This document shows positions 55,238 through 64,000 of a DNA stretch of 64,000 nucleotides, piece after piece. Under the pieces are notes generated by a model. That model was given only the letters and a program-made list of their open reading frames with translations. It was not told the DNA's origin and ran no database searches. The DNA is from Gongronella butleri. Its lineage: Eukaryota > Mucoromycota > Mucoromycetes > Mucorales > Cunninghamellaceae. The number at the start of each line of letters is the position of its first letter. The first letter of the stretch is position 1. The stretch spans positions 620,001 to 684,000 of the forward strand of contig JAIWZP010000003.1 in NCBI GenBank assembly GCA_025201375.1, read 5' to 3'. The translations under genes and the position numbers were made by a program.

Positions 55238-55633
55238 TCACGATAGAGGCAAGGTTGTCCGTTGAACCTCATCACAGTCCTGATCGCCGCGGATGCAGAC
55301 ATACCAATCAGACCCCAGGCGACATTTGATGTCGCTGACATTAGGGCACGGGCAGTCGATTGGCTTGGAAACGCATTTTTTGGATTTGGCACAGAGGTAG
55401 CCGTCTTGGCACACTATTAAAAAACATGCGCGAGTCAGTCCCACCACCATTTGTAAAGCATTGAGCTCGTGTTTACCTTGTTCTGGCGCCTTGGCACGCG
55501 ACTTGGGTATCTTTTGGCCGAAATGGTGTTGTTGTGGCCCGGTGCCCTGGTTGGAGAAGATGTTTTTGAACTCGAAACAGGTCACCTGAACGACAAGCGC
55601 CACTAACACTGCAACGAGCAGACTGGTTTTCAT
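55238..55633 (-). CDS. LCL2: LCL2-like secreted/ER protein
   Basis: Exons 55633-55477 and 55413-55238; 333 bases, 110 residues. An N-terminal signal peptide (MKTSLLVAVLVALVVQVTC) is followed by a short linker and a Cys-rich domain: VCQDGYLCAKSKKCV, DCPCPN, KCRLGSDWYVCI. The spacing matches the long chronological lifespan protein 2 family of fungi. Yeast Lcl2 acts in the ER and has been linked to ER-associated degradation. The protein is small and presumably stabilised by disulphides. The start ATG is the only one that gives the signal peptide. Confidence 0.85.
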   Translation of the reverse strand: MKTSLLVAVLVALVVQVTCFEFKNIFSNQGTGPQQHHFGQKIPKSRAKAPEQGKHELNALQMVVGLTRACFLIVCQDGYLCAKSKKCVSKPIDCPCPNVSDIKCRLGSDWYVCIRGDQDCDEVQRTTLPLS

Positions 55634-56293
55634 CTTGTGTGCGTGGAAAAACTGGATGTAGCGCGAACTAAAAGACAAAAAGAGAGGCACGAGAAAAACA
55701 CGGCAGGCAACAAGGCGAGAAAAACGTGCAACGTGGCCAAATTGTCGGAGCACTCGATTTTGGCAGGTCAACCTGACGCCGCCTGAATTGTCTGCCCGCC
55801 CTCGTCCTCGCTTTTTCATACGCACAAGGCCACAGACAAGTTCCTTGCGCATTTTGCGCACCCTTCCCGCGATTTAACCGCCCCCAAAGCAAGCACATCA
55901 AATGGAGACCACATAGAATCCACCCGTCTGTTGTTTTCAGTGACACTTTAGAATTATATGATATATTGTAAAAAAAAAAAAGCCGTGACAAAACAGTTTT
56001 TGGTTTTTTTTTTGCCTTATTTCCAGTCTCCCCCTCGCCTCCCCCTGCTAGACAATCATTTGAAACGCGAAAGCCATGGAAATATGATACATTATCACAC
56101 GAACTGCTGAAATTCCATCATTTTTTGTTGACCGTTGTAAATCGAAAATCAGCGTCGTTACGCCAGAACGCTCACCTGCTGATACATTTACAGTATCATA
56201 TCATAAAAATAATCAGGGGGCGGCGGATACAATGCGATGCAAGTAAATGTGTTTTATTGTTGATATATTAAACGTGCGTTGGGTCTAAAACAA
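55634..56293. other. Spacer between LCL2 and ABC transporter genes
   Basis: 660 bases. Upstream sequence of LCL2, then AT-rich DNA containing an isolated TACAGTA at 56189, followed by the ABC gene's 3' flank. No gene was seen. Confidence 0.45.
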
Positions 56294-59200
56294 CTAGGCG
56301 TCCTGTTCTGTGGCCAAGGTCGAGCTGTCGGCAGACGCAGGCCCGTCATCCAGCTGCTTTTCCCACATCTCGTAGTAGATGCCCGAGCCCGATTCCATGC
56401 CCTGGCGGATCAATTCCTCGTGTGTGCCCGATTCGGCAACACGGCCGTCCTTGATAACAAGGATGATATCCGCGTTAACAATTGTACTCAACCGATGCGC
56501 AATCACTAGGGTCGTGCGATCTTTGGTCATTGTGGTCAATGCATCCTGAATGTGGCGCTCGGTCGTCCTATCATCACAAAAAAAAAAAAGAAGGTAAGAC
56601 GACGTTTTCGTTTTAACAAGTCAAAAAAAACCTACGTGTCCAAAGCCGACGTGGCCTCATCCAGTAAGATCACCGGCGGGTTCTTGACAATCGTGCGAGC
56701 AATGGCCAGGCGCTGCTTTTCGCCGCCTGAGAGGCGCAGTCTTTGAGAAAAAATGGTAGATTTGGCGTCAATTCTGTCCATTTTCGTATTTTTTTTTGTT
56801 TGATAGTGCTTACCCTCGTTCGCCGACCTTTGTTTCATAGCCATCTGGGAATTGCATGATGCTGTCGTGGATTTGCGCGGCCTTTGCAGCCTGAACAATG
56901 TGTTCATCGGTGGCGTTGACATCGCCGTAGCGGATGTTGTACATGACGGTGTCATTGAAGAGGACAGTGTCCTGGGGCACGACGCCGACATTTTTGCGCA
57001 GCGACTCTTGTTTGACGAGGCGGATGTCTTGGCCATCGATCGAGATACTGCCGGACGACGGGTCATAGAAACGGAACAAAAGGCGCAAAATCGTGCTTTT
57101 TCCCGAGCCCGACGGGCCAACAAGCGCGACTGTCTTGCCGGCCGGCACCGTGAATGAGATGCCTTTGAGCGCCGTTTGGCGGCCGTCATAACTGAAGATC
57201 ACGTTGTCTATTTGCACCAAAAAAAAAAAAAAAAAAGAAAAAATGAGAAAAAATGCTATACAAAATGCGATTTACGTACCAAACACGACCTCGCCTTGCT
57301 TGACGACCAATTGCGTGGCATCAGGACTGTCCTTCACAGACTCCTCTTCTTGGAAGAGCTCGAGCATTTTCTCCATATCAATGAAATTTTGTTGAATCAT
57401 GCGGTAGTAAGTGCCAAAAAAGTGCAACTAGCATAAAACAATGAAGAAAATGGACAAAAATCCGCGTCAGTAGACGCGTATGAAAGAGCAAACGTACAAC
57501 AGCTTACAGGCGAATACAATTGGTTCAAGTACGCGTTGAAGGTGACGTAGTCACCTGCGGTAAAGCGGCCCTGGGCGACTTCCCAGGCACAGAGCACGCT
57601 GCCGACGAGGAGACCGAGCGAGATGACGGCATTTTGGGCGAGATTGAGCAGGTTGAGCGAGATGGACGACTTCCAATCGGCCTTTTGGTACTCAAAGATG
57701 GCAGAACGGTAGCGATCGACCTCAAACGACTCTGCGCCATAATACTTTACGGTCTCAAAGTTGAGCAGCGAGTCGACAGCCTTTGTGCGCATCTCGTTGT
57801 CAAGCTGGTTCATCTCGCGACGGAATTTGGTGCGCCAGGTGGTCATGCGGATCGTCACAAACAGATAAAGACCCATTGTCACAAAGACAATCAGGCCGAA
57901 CACAAATGAAAAGTGGATGGTGAAAAAGACGACGGCCACCAAAATGTTAGCAATAGCTGGGAACATCTGGAACACGATCTGTTGCAGCAATTGCACCACA
58001 CTGTTCGTACCGCGATCCATGACACGCAGCACCTCACCGGTTTTGCGATTGATGTGGAATGCAAGCGACAATGAGTGCAGGTGTTCAAACATCCTGATCG
58101 AGATCTCGCGGCTGGTGTTTTGTTGAACAGGCACCCACAGCCAGTTTTGACATGCTTGAATCAAGCCAGACTAGGTGCGACGCGTAAAAAAATAAAAATA
58201 AAAAGAGATGAGACGCGTTCAAAACCTTTTTTTTTCGCTCTCTTCTTATTTTGACCTCTTTTTTTTTCAAGTGTACGTACACCACCCTGGAGGAAGCGAT
58301 AGCCAACGTAGATGGAGACGACAGCCCAGGCGAACTTTCCAGGTCCATCGCTGATTTCATCGACAACCAGACCAATTTGACGCGACGTGAGGACATTGAC
58401 GACCATGCCGAGGATCATGAGAATGAAGCAGAGGAAGATAAGGCTCTGGAGACGCAGGTTGTTGTGTGGCCAGATGTATGGGAAGATTTGCTTCATCTTG
58501 TTCATAAAGTTGGCAATGCCGCTAGCATCGGTGTCTGGGGGTGACGACGTCGATGTCGTGCCACGCGCCTGGTTGCCACCCAGCAGCGGTTCGCGCTCGT
58601 CGTCGGACAAATCTTGTGTCGGCAAACGGGGTTCAACAAACATGTGCGTCATAGCGAGCAGGCACACAAGCACTTCGACAATGTAGCGCGCAATGAAGAT
58701 ACTCAGCCAAATCCTGTCGTACACGGTAAACACGGTCCCTGGAAAAGAAATCCGCACAGAAGATACGGCACGACAAGCCTGTAAGGTGACGCAATGGCTT
58801 TTTTTTTTTTTTTCCTTATTTTAGGGCATTTTTTTATCCATTTTTTTTTTTTTTTTTTACCGTTACGAGGGTGCTTGACGGCCATTGTCCATGTCCAAGC
58901 GGTGGTGGCATCGAGCAATGCAGCAAGTAGCCAAAACGCGTACTGAATCCAATACCATTGGCGGAAAACCTGCGCCTCGTAAACAAGCATGATCAATGCG
59001 AGTGTCCAAGCGAGATAGGAAGCGAGAATTGAGTAGGCGAGCACGGCGGATGTCCATGTGCCCTCAATAAATGCGCGAGAAACGAGGACAGCGGCGTCGG
59101 CCATATAAGAAAGGACGACAAGAAGGGTCAAATAGGCAATAAGCCTTGAAAAGGCGGATAATGGCTGTGTATCGGCGGAAGGGCGCCTCGGTGCTTGCAG

Positions 59201-59323
59201 GTAGCGCACACCGCCGGCCGTGGCCATGAAGACCAGCAGCAGTGTAGGCACAAACACAAAGGGCGACGCAAATGTCCAGTCGCCAGCCGAGTAATAGGGA
59301 GGAAATACGGGACTTGTCTTCAT
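56294..59323 (-). CDS. Half-size ABC transporter, Hmt1/ABCB6 type
   Basis: Seven exons: 59323-58861, 58738-58281, 58170-57508, 57427-57280, 57207-56814, 56740-56636 and 56567-56294; 2505 bases, 834 residues, almost the length of fission yeast Hmt1 (830). The N-terminal 180 residues contain about five hydrophobic helices (the ABCB6/HMT1 extra membrane domain). The six-helix core follows ([36 protein letters not shown]). The nucleotide-binding domain has Walker [10 protein letters not shown] (608-616), the signature LSGGE (712-716), Walker B VILLDE (732-737) and the H-loop IAHR. Hmt1 moves phytochelatin or glutathione-metal conjugates into the vacuole; ABCB6 has been tied to porphyrins. The substrate here is inferred only by family. 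Confidence 0.93.
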
Positions 59324-59593
59324 AGCACCAACAAGTGCATGCACCGAAAAAATAAAAAAAAAAAAGGCGAGGAAGAAAGAATGGCAACAAAAAAGGACTG
59401 GCCGCCTCGCCTGCCCGTGTTTTGCTTTTTTGAGCGCTCCACCCGGCAACGCCGACCTGTTTGTGTCACCTACGTCATTGCATGGATGGCCGAGCGCGCG
59501 CGCAGTACTCTGATCATCCCAATTGCTGCTCATTTCCATGCATCATGCACAGAACACCCATTTACAATAATACATTTCCTTGAAATGCGGGCT

Positions 59594-60993
59594 TAGGAGG
59601 TCGGTCCATTACTCCTGTTTACGACGCGTTCCCTTAATTTTAAGCAGAATTTTAGGCCCCCCTATGGTCCCAGGGAGGCTGTGTGAAAGGGCAAAATGCG
59701 TTCGGCCGGGGGGCCGAAGCGATTCGGGTCATTGGACATATTCTGCCCCCCTCTGCCTAAAGATCCCTTCTAAATCCACGTTTATCCATCCATCCATGAT
59801 TCAGGATGCAATCCCACATTCTTGAGCAACGTCCTTGGAAATTGGGGGCTGGCGGGACTATATGAAGGCGTACCGAATCTGTCCAATGGGCCCGAATCTG
59901 TCCAATGGCCCGAATCGCTTCGGCCCCCCGGCCGAACACATTTTGCCCTTCACAGCCTCCCTGGGACCATAGGGGCCTCTAAAATTCTGCTTAAAATTAA
60001 GCGAACGCGTCGTAAACAGGAGTAATGGACCGACCTTCTAGTTTGAAAACGGAATTGGTTTGTAATAAATGGGGCATTTTTTATGTGAAGAGAGATTATA
60101 GAAGGTGAGCAAATGATGAATAGTGAGACGTTGACACTTTTTCAAGATCTCGCGAGAAATTATTGGACGTTCCTTCAGGGAGACTGGCCAGTCGTTGAGA
60201 ATAAGAAGAATCACCGCTCAGAAATAAAGAGTATACACTACCTAACATGGAAGTGGCAAGAACTATGTGCTTGAACATTTGGGGTTTATCCCTATGTTTT
60301 TCTTTTTGGCGGTCTTGTTTAGCCGAAAGAACTTTCGGGGTCCGTATCGAGGCGTAGAGAAAGGCATCTTGATTTTGTATCACTTGCTTACAGGGAGACC
60401 ATAGCTCATATGGCGCAATTCATACCAAAGACCACTTTTAATACCTTGTATTATGAATTTTTACTGGAAACAGCAAGAATGACTTGATGAACAGCTTGAT
60501 AAATGCATTTTGCAAATGTTTTCTAATGTTAAAATACGGGTCATGTGTGCTAGAAACTGTAATCTCATTGGTTTTAACATGTTACTATGATGATTGATGG
60601 TTATGACTCACGAGCAGCCTATATCAATGCAGCAGATACAGCTCCAATAATTTCTCTTAAGATCTTGAAAAAGTGTCAACGTCTCACTATTCATCATTTG
60701 CTCACCTTCTATCATAGCTCTTCACATAAGAAATGCCCCATTTATTACAAACCAATTCCGTTTTAAAACTAGAAGGTCGGTCCGTTACTCCTGTTTACGA
60801 CGCGTTCGCTTAATTTTAAGCAGAATTTTAGGCCCCCCTATGGTCCCAGGGAGGCTGTGTGAAAGGGCAAAATGCGTTCGGCCGGGGGGCCGAAGCGATT
60901 CGGGCCATTGGACATATTCTGCCCCCCCTCTGCCTAAAGATCCCTTTTAAATCCATGTTTATCCATCCATCTATGATTCAGGATGCAACACCA
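59594..60993. repeat. Nested inverted-repeat structure
   Basis: A unit of about 150-220 bp occurs three times: direct at 59596-59816, inverted at 59893-60039 and direct at 60773-60993. Each contains GGTCGGTCC.TTACTCCTG, ACGACGCGTTC and the CGGCCGGGGGGCCG palindrome. The second and third copies extend inward by a further 125 bp or so, giving two long arms (59893-60165 and 60649-60925) around a loop of about 480 bp. The first copy makes a second, smaller inverted pair with the second. No transposase or clear target duplication was found. A 95-codon minus-strand frame at 60096-60383 has no recognisable family. Confidence 0.75.
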
Positions 60994-61376
60994 CAATCTG
61001 GACCAACCTCCTTAAACCTTTCTGTCGCAATAAAAAAAAAAAAGGAGAAAAGGGACCAAAGTACGCGGTGAAGTGCCAATTGATATATTTTGGACAGCAT
61101 CCGCACACGCCAAATGTCGTCATCGACATTGAAGCACAAAACCGGCGTAAAAACCACCATTACGACTTTTTGACGCCCTTTTATGCTTCTTTTTTTTGCT
61201 TTCTTTCTTTTTTTTTACGCGATGTTGGTAAAGTAAAATGCATCGCATTGCTTTTTTGGCAGCCAATAGCAAAGAATAGCTTCAATTTTTGCATTGCGCC
61301 GCCTTCGTCGCTTTTTTTTTTTTTTCTTTCACACTTTTTTTTCACACTTTTTTTTCACTCTTGATCTTTTGTCGCC
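60994..61376. promoter_or_regulatory. Upstream region of URM1
   Basis: 383 bases, with T-runs increasing towards the ATG and a TTTTTTTTCACAC repeat just before it. The region is probably the promoter and leader. No specific site was recognised. Confidence 0.45.
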
Positions 61377-61840
61377 ATGGCCGATCTTACTATCAACGTG
61401 GAGTTCAGGTATATTTCAAGCGTAAAACAGGGTGAGGTTGCAGCTGACGTTTTGCTTCTTTTTTTTCTTTTTTTTGTGTACAGCGGCGGTATGGAGCTTT
61501 TGTTCAACAACGAGCGCAAGCACAAGATCAGCATGCCCGCGCAGATCGACGGCCGCCCGACCAAGCTCCAGGATCTGCTTTTGCACATCCGCGACGATAT
61601 CATGACCGAGAAAAAGGACCTTTTTGTAGACAATGACACGGTGTAGGCGGCCTTTTTTTATGATTTCTTGTGTGTTTCGCCGGCCTGACGCACTCAATTT
61701 GTCTGTTCTTTCTTTTTTCTAGGCGCCCTGGCATCCTTGTGCTGATCAATGATGTGGATTGGGAGCTGTGCGATGAATTGGAATACCAATTGGAGGACAA
61801 GGATGAAATTGTATTCATTAGCACGCTGCACGGTGGATAG
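61377..61840 (+). CDS. URM1: Ubiquitin-related modifier Urm1
   Basis: Exons 61377-61408, 61484-61642 and 61723-61840; 309 bases, 102 residues, the normal family length. The beta-grasp fold is recognisable from FSGGMELLF at the N-terminus and [19 protein letters not shown] to [12 protein letters not shown] at the end. The free C-terminal Gly-Gly is where the E1 Uba4 adenylates and then thiocarboxylates Urm1. The protein supplies sulphur for 2-thiouridine in the wobble base of three tRNAs and can also be attached to proteins. Three GT-AG exons with T-rich acceptors fit without adjustment. Confidence 0.96.
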
Positions 61841-62361
61841 AGGAATAAATGGTCGATTTTTTTTGCACGATAAAATGGATTCTACGATGACCGTTGCGAT
61901 GGTGACGGACCTGCGGCGCGTCGGACCGGAAAAAGGTCCTTTGAGTCCGCAATTTGGCCAATTTCGCGAAAAAGTCATTGAGCACGCGCCCCCCGTCGTC
62001 CCCCTCGTCTCGGCGCGACTACCCAAAAAAAAAAAAATAGAAACAAAACATGCATGCAATGTATCCACAGAAAGCATTGGGTGCGCGTGGGTGGTTGAAA
62101 CAAGGAGTGGGAGAGATTTGGATGTGTGGCGAGCGCAAAGGAGGGCAAGGGGTGGGAGGTATTCAATGCCAATATGATATGCCAATTAGCCAGAGGTCCA
62201 GAATGAGCCAATCACAGCGGCGCAATAAGGAAAACGCTCTCCTTTTTTTTATGGCGCTTCCCCTTTTTGGCTCTTTTGCTCTTCTTCCTGCTTTTTTTTC
62301 TTTCTTTTTCTCAGTTCCCATAGCCTTTTTCCCTGTTTCCCCTCTCCCCCTTCCCTTTCTC
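61841..62361. other. Spacer between URM1 and the kinase gene
   Basis: 520 bases. 3' flank of URM1, then CT-rich leader sequence (about 62235-62355) before the kinase ATG. No gene was seen. Confidence 0.45.

Positions 62362-64000
<1,639 letters not shown>

Noticed and set aside
60096..60383. 95-codon minus-strand frame inside the inverted repeat
   Set aside because: No family recognised; it covers arm and loop of a repeat and has no splice or promoter support.

Overview
The window is nuclear DNA of a filamentous fungus, most probably an early-diverging (Mucoromycota-type) lineage. The genes are compact and split by short GT-AG introns with long T-runs before the acceptor. Coding DNA is fairly GC-rich and the spacers are AT-rich and full of repeats. 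The gene set is fungal (Bub2, Sch9-type kinase, Lcl2, Hmt1-type ABC transporter, Cbf11/12-type CSL factor). It also holds families that yeasts lack or that are rare in Dikarya: BLOC1S1, a RING-BRCT protein of the BARD1/BRCA1 type, and a receiver-domain phosphodiesterase like Dictyostelium RegA. The phylum is inference; the fungal assignment is firm. I rebuilt splice structures by hand, and for nearly all genes the exon lengths sum to a whole number of codons.

Layout. 1-13.1 kb is repeat-rich: a hAT-like MITE with a solo LTR nested inside it, a second MITE copy, a full-length Ty3/gypsy chromovirus (4260-10934, identical LTRs, TCTCA target duplication), and a 1.0 kb fold-back element with Tc1/mariner-type ends (11051-12061). 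13.1-23.7 kb holds RasGEF (-), BLOC1S1 (+) and a CSL transcription factor (+). 24.2-27.05 kb is a duplicated dispersed repeat. 28.2-33.6 kb holds the receiver-PDE (-) and a CM1 centrosomin-motif protein (-). 33.6-37.8 kb is again repeat-rich, with one doubtful small gene. 38.3-45.7 kb holds Bub2 (-), an acyl-CoA-binding tail-anchored protein (-), the BARD1-like gene (+) and a p23-like gene (+). After a repeat block, 48.0-59.3 kb is a run of minus-strand genes: MAPK phosphatase, a small coiled-coil protein, DnaJ, tandem CCCH, Lcl2 and an ABC transporter. 59.6-61.0 kb is a nested inverted repeat. URM1 and the 5' part of a Sch9-like kinase close the window.

Functionally the set leans towards signalling (Ras exchange factor, cAMP phosphodiesterase, Sch9, MAPK phosphatase), microtubule and mitotic control (CM1 protein, Bub2) and genome maintenance (BARD1-like). 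No operon-like cluster is evident.

The most striking observation is in the non-coding DNA. TACAGTA/TACTGTA occurs about 40 times, almost only in three repeat-rich blocks. Paralogous repeat copies within the window differ by CAGTA/CTGTA insertions at TA dinucleotides, most of them clean. This is the expected excision scar of a Tc1/mariner-type transposon with CAG...CTG ends, and the fold-back element at 11051-12061 has such ends.
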